A program made the translations under genes and the position numbers. This document shows positions 13,703 to 25,500 of a DNA stretch of 64,000 nt, one piece after another. The stretch covers positions 317,914 to 381,913 of the forward strand of contig SZWC01000507.1 of NCBI GenBank assembly GCA_023375785.1, read 5' to 3'. Origin of the DNA: Penium margaritaceum (taxonomy: Eukaryota > Streptophyta > Zygnematophyceae > Desmidiales > Peniaceae). Under the pieces are notes generated by a model that saw only the letters and a list, made by a program, of their open reading frames with translations, searched no databases and was not told the DNA's origin. The stretch's first letter is position 1; each line of letters opens with the position of its first letter.

Positions 13703-14416
13703 TGTTGAAAAGTGCCCCTGCCATGGATGCCCTTTGCCGTTTCCCTAGTCCGACCACTGAGGAGTGGTTGGATGTCTCATATGATTAAAGATTTGGACTC
13801 CCTGGATTTTTCCATGCGTTTTCGAGCATTCAGTTGCTTTATTTGGTTGAGAATTCAGAAAGTTAGCCCCATCCGAGTTTCGGGTGGTAGATGGGTGGAA
13901 TCTGGGTTCCGTCATTAGTGACGGGATAATTCCACCACCAGTGGTCCAAGTTCGACTTCAATGAGCTCCAAAGGCACGTGGGCCATAAAGGAAGGGACGT
14001 GGGAGGTATCCTGGAACAGAGTAAGCCTCCTTGCACGTTGGAGGGCCAGGCAGGGCGCTTCAACAGGCCACCATCAAAGCGCCTCCCGTCACTCCCGTTC
14101 GTGGGCATGGTGGGCAGCTCCACCATGGGTTCCTCCAACGGCCATAGCAGGGGCTCTACTGATCCGTTTGGGCGTTCTTGGATGTGTTGGAACGCTCAGA
14201 TCACAAGCTATAAGATTGTGATATAATCTCACCAAAATGACTAACCATTAACAGTCTTCAGCTTTTCTCAGTCTCCGCAACCTGCATTCTGCCACAATCC
14301 TGCTCCCTTGGTGTTGTGGCGACCCAAAGGACACACCTCACTTGGAAGTCTCTTTGCACTAAGCAGCCGTGGATACTTGTGGTGGATCAGAGCATGCCAA
14401 GACATCATTCCTGACA
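13703..14416 (+). repeat. 5' LTR of copia element 1
   Basis: This 714-bp repeat begins TGTTGAAAAGTGCCCC and ends CATTCCTGACA. It matches 18850-19564 along its whole length. A TATA-like CTATAAGA at about 14208-14215 could mark the old promoter, which is inference only. Confidence 0.95.
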
Positions 14417-14418
14417 AA

Positions 14419-14433
14419 GGGTTATGGGCCCAC
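14419..14433 (+). other. Primer-binding site of element 1 (initiator tRNA-Met anticodon arm type)
   Basis: Two bases after the LTR end lies GGGTTATGGGCCCAC, which is the reverse complement of the anticodon-arm segment GUGGGCCCAUAACCC of plant-type initiator tRNA-Met (from memory of that tRNA). A site of this kind is used by Drosophila copia and yeast Ty5, whose primer is a tRNA half cut in the anticodon loop. The same site appears again at 14804-14818 in the duplicated copy beyond the gap, and in element 2 at 53839-53853. Confidence 0.8.
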
Positions 14434-14491
14434 AGCCCTGATCTACCTGCCAAGACGTTCACGGCTTCCGCAACAAACGGGTGCATTGTTC

Positions 14492-14603
14492 NNNNNNNNN
14501 NNNNNNNNNNNNNNNNNNNNNNNNNNNNNNNNNNNNNNNNNNNNNNNNNNNNNNNNNNNNNNNNNNNNNNNNNNNNNNNNNNNNNNNNNNNNNNNNNNNN
14601 NNN
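14492..14603. other. Assembly gap (112 N)
   Basis: A run of N lies within the leader of copia element 1. Open frames drawn through it are meaningless. The sequence on both sides is duplicated. Confidence 0.99.
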
Positions 14604-14949
14604 TGATGTAATCTCACCAAAATGACTAACCATTAACAGTCTTCAGCTTTTCTCAGTCTCCGCAACCTGCATTCTGCCACAATCCTGCTCCCTTGGTGTT
14701 GTGGCGACCCAAAGGACACACCTCACTTGGAAGTCTCTTTGCACTAAGCAGCCGTGGATACTTGTGGTGGATCAGAGCATGCCAAGACATCATTCCTGAC
14801 AAAGGGTTATGGGCCCACAGCCCTGATCTACCTGCCACGACGTTCTCGGCTTCCGCAACAAACGGGTGCATTGTTCCGGACGAGCTCGCCGTCGCACGTT
14901 GAGAGTGTCCATCGCAGAAGTTCAACATGGCGTAGAAGCCGGAGTCCTT

Positions 14950-15900
14950 GCCCATCCAAAAGTACATGGGCAGCCCTAGATTTGGGCTGTGGCAGTGGCA
15001 TTTTGAGATCCACCTCGCGCACAAAAGACTGCTGGAGCTCATGAAGGGCACGGAGGTTCAAGATGCAAGCGCAACGGACGAGGAGAAGGCAGCCTTCACG
15101 AGGAAGAACACGGAGCCGCTGACGCTCCTATTGGCGGCGCTCTATGAATCTCAGTGGGGCTATATCCATGGCTGCAACCTGGCAGCTAACGCGTGGATGA
15201 AGCTCTGCTCCATCCACCAATCAACATCCCTAGCCAACAAGATCTTCGCAATGAAACGACTCTTGATGGTGAGGATCGAGGAGGGTGAGGACGTCATTTC
15301 CGCCATGCAGCAGATCGAGTCTCTTGCCTCACAATGCAATGATTTGGGGTGGAAGATTAACACAAAGATGCAGGAGATGGCGCTCCTCATGGCTCTACCC
15401 GACAGTTGGAGCCCTGTCATCACCGTGCTGGGAGGTTGGGAGGAGGCTAAACTCACCTACGGCGTAGTCGCCGAGTACATCCGCAACAAGGTGCACCGTC
15501 GGAACGGTGGCAAGACCTTATCATCGTCAATTGCCCTGGTCACCAAAACGCAAGGTGGCAGTAACAACGGCAAGCAAGGCGGCGGTAAGGGAGGCGGCAA
15601 GAAGGGTGCTAAGAGGGGTGCATGCCATAATTGTGGCAAGGAGAGACATTGGGCCAATGAGTGTCCGGAGGAGGCGCAGGCCAGCGGCAAAGGCACCAAA
15701 GGCAAGAAGGCGCTTTTCAACAGCACGAAGGACCACGACCTTAAGGGTACCAACCGACGTTACCTCGACTCAGGTGTGGAGGAGCATACCCAAGTCGAGA
15801 AGGTGGGGTTCATCAACTATACCAAGTCTGCCAAGTCCATGGTGGTCGCGAACGACAAGGCCGAACCGGCGGCCGGCCAAGGTGACGTAGACGTGGAGGT
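14950..15900 (+). pseudogene. gag and protease-like part of copia element 1
   Basis: The translated region resembles copia-type Gag (UBN2-like family). It has a helical capsid-like part containing IESLASQCNDLGWKI and LMALPDSW, then a Gly/Lys-rich basic stretch, then one CCHC zinc knuckle, CHNCGKERHWANEC, at about 15623-15664. A segment with LDSG follows, where a copia protease (D-S/T-G active site) is expected. Element 2 has a clear relative of the same protein. In the family, Gag forms the particle and the knuckle binds the RNA. This is a fossil part of a broken element. Confidence 0.85.
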
Positions 15901-16129
15901 GGTGGTTGGTGGTCCCCGGCCTGGCTGAAATTTTGAGTGTGAGCCGCTTGACAGACAAGGGCTATGAAGTGCTTTTCCACAGGAAAGGTGCAGTCGTTCG
16001 GATGGACGATGGCGGCAAGGTCGTGCTCGAAGCAAAGCGCGAGGGAGGTCTCTACATTGTTGAGACAAAGGTGATCCCCTCGGCAGCAGACGCAATAGAT
16101 TTGCAAGCATCTACCGTCAACCTTGCAAA

Positions 16130-17040
16130 AGGCGGGGGAGCACATTTGCAACTGTGGCATCGGCGGCTGGGGCACTCATCACCCGCAGTCGTGCAAGAGA
16201 TAGCAAAGCGCGACATGGTTCGCGGCCTCAACATCACCGGTGCAGCAAACGCAGCAGCACATTACGTACAGCACAAGTGGGAGCCTTGCATCGTGGGCAA
16301 GGCAAAGCGCAAACCGTTTGAAGAAAAACAGCGACGGGCCGAGAACCTGCTTGAGGTTGTACACAGTGATGTGTGGGGACAAGTCAAGACGCCATCCATT
16401 GGGAGCGCACGGTACTTCGTCACCTTCATTGACGAATGCAGCAGAAAACTCTACGTCTACTTTCTGAATCAGAAAAGCGAGGTGCTGGACCGGCTGAAGA
16501 AGTACATCGCAGCAGTGGAGAGGCAGACTGGCCGCAAGGTCAGAGCACTACGCAGCGACAATGGCGGCGAGTACGTGGGCTGCAGAGGATGGCTGAAGGA
16601 GCAGGGGATTGAGTGGCAGTCGAACACTCCGTACACGCCTCAGTCTAATGGCGTGGCGGAGCGTGCAAACCAGACGCTACTCACCATGGCACGGACGATG
16701 CTCATAGACGCTAAACTGCCACGGAGCCTGTGGGCCGAGGCCATGAGTACGGCATGCTACATCACCAACCTCACTCCAACAGCAGTGCTGAAAGGGAAAG
16801 GCGGCTGGAAGACGCCACAGGAGGCTTGGAGTAGACGCAAACCAAGCGTGGGCGCACCTGAAGGCGCTCGGGTACAAGGCGCACGCGTTGGTGTAGGCTG
16901 CGCAAAGAAAAGACTTAAAAGTGGACCCGCGTGCAAAGCGTACGCGTTTGTCGGGTATAAGAGTACGCTCAAGGCGTACCGCCTCTTTGACCCACAAGCG
17001 CAGGACGTCATCACCAGCCGCGACGTCACGTTTGACGAGC
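16130..17040 (+). pseudogene. Integrase part of copia element 1
   Basis: The start has the copia pre-integrase zinc region with LWHRRLGH followed by a downstream CIVGKAKR cysteine. The catalytic core follows: Asp in HSDVWG (about 16370), Asp in RSDNGGEY (about 16555) and Glu in GVAERANQT (about 16650), the D,D,E triad of retroviral-type integrases. Then comes a segment typical of copia integrase C-terminal regions (ITNLTPTAVL and later VGYKSTLKAYRLFDP). A Ser/Ala/Gln-rich linker leads on to the reverse transcriptase. This is a fossil part. Confidence 0.88.
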
Positions 17041-17469
17041 AACAAAGCTACTGCAACAGCAGCAACAACATCAACGCAGCGCATTCTCCAAAGCAAGGGG
17101 AGTGGTTCCAACTCCTTGAACGTGAGGAGGAGCCAGCGGCTGCAGGGATCGATGCCTCAGATGAAGATGGTTCTGCAGCGCAGCAGAGCAGTGCAGCACG
17201 TGCAGGTGCCGCTGGAGCGCAGGACGCAGCAGCCGACGTGGGGGAGCCCGTGGCCGAGAAAAACGTTGCCACAGAGCAGCAGCAGGACCAGCAGCCGGCG
17301 TCACCAAGGTCGTCGCGTCGCAGTTAAAGGTAGCGGAATGCAACGAAGTGGTACAACGCGAGCACGGGCCGCTGGGTGGGCATGGCGTGGTGCATGATGA
17401 CAGCCGCAACGGAGCCAACAACCGTGTAAGAGGCACTTGCACGGCCTGACAGGCAGGAGTGGGGCGAAG

Positions 17470-18330
17470 GGATGAAATCTGAACTTACGTCCCTTGCTAA
17501 GAACAGCACTTGGGAGCTGGTGGATCGGCCTGAGGGGGCAAAAGTGATCAGCTCCAAGTGGGTGTTCAAGGTGAAGCTCACAAAGGACAGCAAGGTGGAG
17601 AAGTACAAGGCGCGGCCGGTGGCGAAGGGGTATGGCAAACACTACAATGAGACGTTTGTGCCCGTCTCCAAGTTCACAAGCATCCGGACAATCCTCGCGG
17701 TGGCAGCCTCAAAGGACATGGAGATCCACCAAATAGATGTCAAGACGGCATTCCTGAATGGTATCATTGACAAGGAGATCTACCTTGAGGTGCCAGAGGG
17801 GGTGGATGCACTGGAGGGGAAGGTGTACAAGCTGCGGAAGGCCTTATGCGGGCTAAAACAGGCGCCCAGGTGCTGGTACCAACAGATGGACGGCTACATG
17901 GCAGAGCTCGGCTTCAAACGCTGTGAGTCAGACCACAGTGTGTACGTGCCGTGGAGCAAGGGACTCCATCAGATTGTTGCACTCTACGTGGACGATCTGA
18001 TTCTGTGCTCATCAGATCTAGCGCAGCTCAAGATGACAGACATGGGGGAGCTGGAGTAATACCTCGGGGTGAGCATCACGCGGAACCGGAGGGCGCACAC
18101 ACTTGAGCTCGGGCAGGCCAAGTACGTGGCCGAGGTCCTGAAGGGGTACAGAATGGAGGACTGCAAGCCAGTGGGCAGTCCGGTCTCCACGAGCTGTGTG
18201 CTTAGTGCGGCGATGGCGCCGCAAACTAAAGAAGAGAAGGAGGACATGGCAAAGGTGTCCTACCAATCTGTGGTGGGCAGCCTGATGTATGCCATGGTGG
18301 CGTTTCGGCCGGACTTGGCCTACGCAGTGG
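17470..18330 (+). pseudogene. Reverse transcriptase part of copia element 1
   Basis: Copia-type reverse transcriptase (RVT_2) is recognisable from NSTWELVDRP, the SSKWVFKVK block, QIDVKTAFLNG, KALCGLKQAPRCW and the catalytic YVDD box at 17985-17996. The later blocks GSLMYAMVAFRPDLAYAVGQ and RYVANPGPLHWQAAKRIL lie at about 18270-18400. In the family this enzyme copies the element RNA into DNA inside the particle. This is a fossil part. Confidence 0.9.
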
Positions 18331-18449
18331 GCCAGGTGAGCAGGTATGTGGCCAACCCTGGGCCACTACACTGGCAAGCAGCAAAGCGCATCCTCCAGTA
18401 CTTGCAGGCAACGCGACATGCGCTCCTGAAGTACGACGGAAAGGGGAGG

Positions 18450-18690
18450 TCAGACCCCTTGCGGCTGGTCTGCTACACTGACGCGGACTACGCCGGCGAT
18501 GTGGACAAGAGGAAGTCCACCTCTGTCTACGTGTTCTTCCTCGCAGGTGCAGCGATCTCGTGGTACCGCAGGAAGCAAGACTGCATCGCCACCTCCACTG
18601 TGGAGGCGGAGTACATCACTCTGGCCGAGGCGGTCAAGGAAGCGGTGTGGCTCCACAGATTGTTGGGGGAGCTGGGCGTACCGTAGCAGG
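18450..18690 (+). pseudogene. RNase H part of copia element 1
   Basis: The segment CYTDADYAGDVDKRKSTS followed by GAAISWYRRKQ, STVEAEYITLAEA and KEAVWLHRLL is the typical copia RNase H, with Asp and Glu catalytic residues visible. Further motifs toward the 3' LTR (a TEHINVHCH segment) match the usual end of copia Pol only loosely. This is a fossil part. Confidence 0.88.
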
Positions 18691-18839
18691 AGCGTACGGT
18701 GGTCCAGGAGGACAACACTGGCTCCATCGCGCTGACCAACAACCCAACGCAGCACAGGAGCACAGAGCACATCAACGTGCACTGCCACTTGGAGCGGACG
18801 GGCAAGAGTGAGCACAAGGCATGCGGCATGGAAGGTGCA

Positions 18840-18849
18840 CGGGGGAGAT
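18840..18849 (+). other. Polypurine tract of copia element 1
   Basis: CGGGGGAGAT lies directly before the 3' LTR. This is the expected position and composition for the plus-strand primer of an LTR retrotransposon. Confidence 0.75.
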
Positions 18850-19564
18850 TGTTCAAAAGTGCCCCTGCCATGGATGCCGTTTGCCGTTTTCCTGGTCCGA
18901 CCACTGCGGAGTGGTTGGATGTCTGATCTAATTAAAGATTGCAACTCCCTGGATTTTTCCATGCTGTTTCAAGCTTTCAGTTGCTCAATTTGGTTGAGAA
19001 TCCAAAAAGCTAGCCCCATCCGAAGTTTGGGTGGTATTTGGGTAGAATCTGGATTCCGTCATTAGTGACGGGATAATTCCACCACCAGTGGTCCAAGTTC
19101 GACTTCAATGAGCTCCAAAGGCACATCAGCCATAAAGGAAGGGAAGTGGGAGGTCTCCTGGAACAGGGTAAGCCTCCCCCCACGTTGGAGGGCTAGGAAG
19201 GGCGCTTCGACAGGCCACCGTCAAAGCGCCTCCTGTCACTCCCGTTCGTAAACATGGTGGGCGGCTCCACCATGGGTTACTCCAACGGCCATAGCAGGGA
19301 CTCTACTCCTCCGTTTTGGGCGTGCTTGGATGCGTTGGAAAGCTCAGATCACAGGCTATAAGAATCTGATATATCGTTATCAAAAAAACTAACCATTTAC
19401 AGTCGTCAGCCCTTCTCTGTCCCCGCAACCTACTTTCTGCCAAAATTCTGCTCCCTTGGTGCTGTGGCAACCCAAAGCACACACCTCACTTGCAAGTCTC
19501 TTTGCACTAAGCAGCTGTGGATACTTCTGGTGGATCAGAGCACGCCAGGACCGCATTCCTGACA
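18850..19564 (+). repeat. 3' LTR of copia element 1
   Basis: This 715-bp repeat runs from TGTTCAAAAGTGCCCC to CATTCCTGACA and is paired with 13703-14416. It is followed by the TGGTC duplication at 19565-19569, after which the satellite resumes in the phase at which it was interrupted. Confidence 0.95.
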
Positions 19565-22500
19565 TGGTCAACGTTGGCAAATCATAATACGTGTCACAAA
19601 TAGTCAGAGGGGCAAACAATGGTTGGAAACTACTAGTTATCAACTAGCAAGTACAAAGACCTTCAATGAGTAGTAGCACGGTGTGGCTACCATGCACAAT
19701 GACCAACCAAAGTTGGAATATGTTACTGACCATAACCAAAGAATTTCACTATGTGTGGTCAATGTTGACGACTCATTATAGGAGAAACAAATGGTCAGAT
19801 GGGGAAATACTGGGTTGGGAATACTGGTTATCGACGAGCAAGTACAGAGACCTTCAATAAGAATTTGCACGGTGTGGATTCCATGCACAATCACTAACCA
19901 AAGTAGGCATATGGCACTGACCATGACCAAAGAATTCAACTTTATGTTCTCAACGTTGACAACTCATAATACGAGTCAGAAATGGTCAGAAGGGAAAACA
20001 ATGGTTTGGAAATACCAGTTCTAAACTGCCAATTACAAACAACTTCAATTAATAGTGGCACAGTATGGCTACCATGCACAATGACCAACCAAAGTAGGCG
20101 TGTGTCAGTGACCATGATTAAAGAATTTCACTATGTGTGGTCAATGTTGTCAACTCATGATAGGTGTCACAAACGGTCAAAGTGGGAAACAAGGATTTTG
20201 AAATAACATGTTTCTTCTAGTAAGTACAAATACCTTCAATAAGTAGTTGCACAGCATGGCTACCATGCATAATAAGCACCCAAAGTAGTCATATGTCACT
20301 AGCCATGACCAACAAATTTCACTATGTATGGTCAACGTTGGCAACTCATAACACGAGTCACAAATGGTCAAAGGGGGGATCAATGGTTTTGAAATACTGG
20401 TTATGGACTAGGAAGTACAATGAGCTTTAATACCTAGTGGCACGTGGTGGCTACCATGCACAATGACCAACCAAAGTAGGCATGAGTCACTGACAATGAC
20501 CAAAGAATTTCACTATGTGTGCTTAACGTTGACAAATCATGATACGTGTCACAAATGGTCACAAGGGGGAAAAAAGATTTTTGAATACAAGTCATCAACT
20601 AGCAAGTACAAAAACCTTCAATAAGTAGTGGCATGGTGTGGGTACCATGCACAATGACCAACCAATGTAGGAATGTGTCACTGACCATGACCAAATAATT
20701 TTATAATGTGTGGTCAACATTGACAACTCATAATACGAGTCACAAATGATCAGAGGGGGAAACAATGGTTTGGAATACAATTCATTGACTGGCCAGTACA
20801 CAGATCTTCAGTAAGTAGTGGCACAATGTGGCTACCATGCACAATGACCAACCAAAGCAAGCATATCTCACTGATCATGACCACAGAATTTCACTATGTG
20901 TGGTCAATGTTGACGACTCATAATACGAGGCACAAATGGTCACATGGGGAAACACTGGGTTGGGAATACTGGTTATCGACTAGCAAGTACAAAGACCTTG
21001 AATAAGAAGTAGCACGGTGTGGCTCCCACACACAATGAGTAACCAAAGTAGGCATATGGCACTGACCACGACTAAAGACTTTAAATTTATGTTGTCACTA
21101 TTGACATCTCATAAAACAAGTCACAAATGGTCAGAAGGGGAAACAATGGTTTGGGAATATCAATTTTTAAGTAGCAAGTACAAAGCACTTCAATTAGTAG
21201 TGGCACGGTGTGGCTACCATGCACAATGACCAACCAAAGTAGGCATATGTCCGTGACCATGACCAAAGAATATCAGTACGTGTGGTCAATGTGGACAACT
21301 CGTAATACGAGTCACAAACGGTTAGAGGGGGAAATAAGACTTTGGAAATAATGTTTTTGGTCTAGCAAGTACAAAGACCTTCAGTAAGTAGTGCCACGGC
21401 GTGGCTACCATGCATGATGACCACCCAAAGTTTGCATATGTCACCAGCCATGACAACAGAATTTCACTATGTTTCGTCAACGTTGATATTTCATAAGACG
21501 AGTCACAAATGGTCAGAGGGTGGAACAATGGTTTAGGAACACTAGTTTCCAACTAGCAAGTACTAAGAGCTTCAATAACTAGTGGCACAGTGTGGCTATC
21601 ATGCACAATGACCAACCAAAGTAGGCATATGTCACTGAACATGACAAAAACTTTCATTATGTGTGGTCAACGTTGACAACTCATAGTAAAAGTCATAAAT
21701 GGTTACAGGGGGAAACAATGGTTTGAAAATACTAGTTATCAAATAGCAAGTAGGAAGATCCTGAGTACGTAATGAACGGTGTGACTACCATGGACAATGA
21801 CCATCCAAAGTAGGCAAATGTCAGTGACCATGACCAAAGAAATTCACTATGTGTCGTCAACGTTGCCAACTCATAATACGTGTCACAAATGGCCAGAGGG
21901 AGAAGCAACGGTTTGAAAATACCAGTTATCAACTAGAAAGTACAAAGACCTTCAATTAGTAGTTGCACAGTGTGGCTACCATGCACAATGACCAACCAAA
22001 GTAGGCATATATTACTGACCATGACCAGACAATTTCACAATGTGTGGTAAATATTGACAAATCATAATATGTGTCACAAATGATCAGGAGGCAAAAACAA
22101 TGGGTTTGGAATACAAGTCATCAACTAGCCAGTACAAAAAACTTCATTAGGTAGTGGCACGGTGTGGCTTCAATTTCACAATGACCAACCAATATAGGCA
22201 ATGTTTACTGACCATGACCAATTAATTTCACAATTTATGGTCAACGTTGACAACTCATAACGCGAGTCACAAATGGTCAGAGGGGGAAACAATGGTTTTG
22301 GAATACAAGTCATTGACTAGCCAGGACTCAGACCTTCAATAAGTAGTTGCAGGGTGTGGCTACCATGCACAATGACCAACCAAAACAGCCATATGTCACT
22401 GACCATGACCAAAGAATTTCACTATGTGTGGTCAACGTCGCCAAATCATAATACGAGTCACAAATAGTCAGAGGGGCAAACAATGGTTGGAAAATACTGG

Positions 22501-25500
22501 CTATGAACTAGCAAGTACAAAGACGTTCATTAATTAGTAACACGGTCTGGTTACCATGCACAAGAACCAACCAAAGTTGGCATATGTCAGTGACCATGAC
22601 CAACGAGATTCGCTATGTGTGGTCAACATTGACGACTCATAATACGAGACACAAATGGTCAGATGGGGAAGCATTGGGTTGGGAATACTGGTTATCGACT
22701 AGCAATTACTAAGATTTCAATAAAATGTAGCACGGTGTGGCTACCATGCACAATGAATATTCAAAGTTGGCATATGTCAGTGACCATGACCAAAACAATT
22801 CACTATGTGTCATCAATGTTGCCAACTCATAGTACGAGTCACAAATGGTCAGAGGGGGGAACAATAGTTTGGGAATACTAGTTATCAACTATCAAGTACT
22901 AAGACCTTCAATTAATAGTGGCACAGTGTGATTACCATGCACAATGACCAACCAAAGTAGGCATATGTCACAGACCATGACCAAATAATTTCACTATGTG
23001 TGGTCAAGGTTGACAAATCATAATACGTGTCACAAATGGTCAGAAGGGGGAAACATTGGTTTTGGAATACAAGTCATCGACTAGCCAGTACAAAGACCTT
23101 CTATAAGTAGTGGCATGGTGTGGCTACTATGCACAATGACCAACCAAAGCAGGCATATGTCGCTGACCATGAGCAAAGAATTTGGTTATGTGTGGTCAAT
23201 GTTGCCAAATCATAATACGAGTCACAAATAGTCAGAGAGGCAAACAATGGTTGGAGAATACTAGTTATCAACTAGCAAGTACAAAGAGCTTGTATAAGTA
23301 GTGGCACGGTGTGGCTATCATGCACTATGACCAACCAAAGTAGGCATATGTCACTGACCACAACCAAAGAAATTCACTATGTTGACAACTCATCAGACGA
23401 GTCACAAATGGTCACAGGGGGAAACAATGATTTGGGAATACTAGTTATCAACTAGCACGTACTAAGAACTTTAAGAAATAGTGGCACAGTGTGGCTACCA
23501 TGCACAATGACCAACCAAAGAAGGCATATATCACTGACCACGACCATGGAATTTCACTGTGTGTGGTCAACATTGACAAATCATAAAACATGTCACAAAT
23601 GGTCAGAAGGGGGAAACAATAACTTTGGAATACAAGTCATCGACCATCCAGTACAAGGATCTTCAATAAGTAGTGGCACGGTGTGGCTACCACGCACAAT
23701 GACCAACCAATGTAGGCATATGTCAATGAACATGACCAAATAAATTCACAATGTGTGGTCAGCGTTGACAAATCATCACGAGTCAGAAACGGTCAGAGGG
23801 GGAAACAATGGTTTTGGGATACAAGTCATCGACTAGCCAGTACAAAGACCTTCAATGAATAGTGGTACGGTGTGGCTACCATGCACAATGAGCAACCAAA
23901 GATGGCATATGTCACTGACCATAACCTAAGTGTTTCACTATGTGTGGTCAACGTTGACAACTCATAATACGAGAACAAATTATAACATGGTGAAACACTG
24001 GGTTGGGAATTCTGTTCATCGACTGGCAAGTACCAAGACCTTCAATAAGAAGTAGTACGGTGTGGCTACCATGCACAATGACTAACCAAAGAAGGCATAT
24101 GGCACTGACCATGACCAAAAGTTTAACTATATGTAGTCAACGTTTAACAACTCATAATATGAGTCACAAATGGTCAGAAGGGGAAACAATGGTTTGCGAT
24201 TACCAGTTATTAACTAGCAAGAACAAAGAAATGCAATTAGTAGTGGCACGTTGTGGCTACCATGCACTATGACCGACCAAAGTAGGCATATGTCAGTGAT
24301 CATGACCAAAGAATATCACTTTGTGTGGTCAACGTTGGCAACTCATAATACGAGTCAAAAACGGTCAGAGGGGGAAAAATGGTTTGGAAATAATATTTTT
24401 TTGTCCAGAAAGTACAAATACCTTCAATAAGTAGTGGCACGGCGTGGCTACCATGCACAATGACCATCCAAAGTAGGCATATGTCACTAGCCATGACCAA
24501 AGAAATTCACTGTGTGGTCAATGTTGACAATTCATAATACGAGTCACAAATTGTCAAGGGGGGGAACAACGGTTTGGAAATACTAATTATCGACAAGCAA
24601 GTACAAAGAGCTTTAATAAGCAGTGGCACAGTGTTGCTACCATACACTATGACCAACCAAAGGAGGCATATGTCACTGACCATGACCAAAGAAACTCACT
24701 ATGTGTGGTCAATGTTGATAACAAATAAGACGAGTCACAGATGGAAAAATGGTAAACAATGGTTAAGGAACACTAGTTTTTGACTAGCAAGTACAAATAC
24801 GTTTAATAAGTAGTGGCACGGTGTGGCTATCATGCTCAATGACCAACCAAAGTAGGCATATGTCCCTGAGCATGACCGAATAACTTCACTATGTGTGGTC
24901 AACGTTGACAACTCATAGTACAAGTCATAAATGGTCAGAGGGGGAAAGTGGTTTTGAAGTACTAGTTATCAACTAGCAAGAAGAAAGACCCTGAATACCA
25001 AGTGGCACGGTTTGACTACCATGCACAATTGCCATCCAAAGCAGGCATATGTCAGTGACCATGACCAAAGAAATTCATTATGTGTGGTCAACGTTGCCAA
25101 CTTATAATACGAGTCACAAATGGTCAGAGGGGGAACTATTGGTTTGGGAATACTAGTTATTAACTAGCAAGTACAAAGATCTTGAACAAGTAGTGGCACA
25201 GTATGGCTACCATGCACAGTGACCAACAAAAGTAGGCATATGTCACTGACCATGACCATAGAATTTGACTATGTGTGGTCAATGTTGGCAAATCATAATA
25301 CAAGTCAGAAACAGTCAGAGGGGCGAACAATGGTTTGAAAATACTAGTTATCAACTAGCAATTACAAAGATCTTTAATAAGTAGTGGCACGGTATGGCTA
25401 TCATGCACTATGACCAACCAAACTAGGCATAGTTCATTGACCATGACCAAAGAAATTCACTATGTGTGTTCAACGTTGATAACTCATCAGACAAGTCACA

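Larger units (their letters stand above)
14219..14876. repeat. Direct duplication flanking an assembly gap
   Basis: The 273 bp at 14219-14491 recur at 14604-14876 (offset 385) with only a few differences. The repeated piece covers the last 198 bp of the 5' LTR, the primer-binding site and the start of the leader. The two copies end and begin exactly at the run of N. This is most simply explained by two overlapping contigs, or two alleles, being placed side by side. A real partial duplication cannot be excluded. Confidence 0.88.
13703..19564 (+). mobile_element. Ty1/copia LTR retrotransposon, element 1 (complete layout, broken)
   Basis: This is a 5.86-kb Ty1/copia-type LTR retrotransposon fossil inserted in the satellite on the plus strand. 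Parts in order are 5' LTR, primer-binding site, gag with one zinc knuckle, protease-like segment, integrase, reverse transcriptase, RNase H, polypurine tract and 3' LTR. Integrase placed before reverse transcriptase is the diagnostic copia order. TG...CA ends and the 5-bp TGGTC duplication frame it exactly. The two LTRs differ at roughly 80 of 715 positions by eye (about 11%), so it is an old insertion. It is broken, with perhaps half a dozen breaks. An assembly gap lies just inside its 5' end. The coding region is much richer in G and C than the surrounding satellite. Confidence 0.95.

Noticed and set aside
14268-14633. Open frames crossing the gap in the 5' part of copia element 1.
   Set aside because: They run through N and LTR sequence and have no support.
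15457-18962. Long minus-strand frames opposite the copia coding region.
   Set aside because: They are shadows of the GC-rich sense frames; their Pro/Leu/Arg-rich content fits antisense reading.
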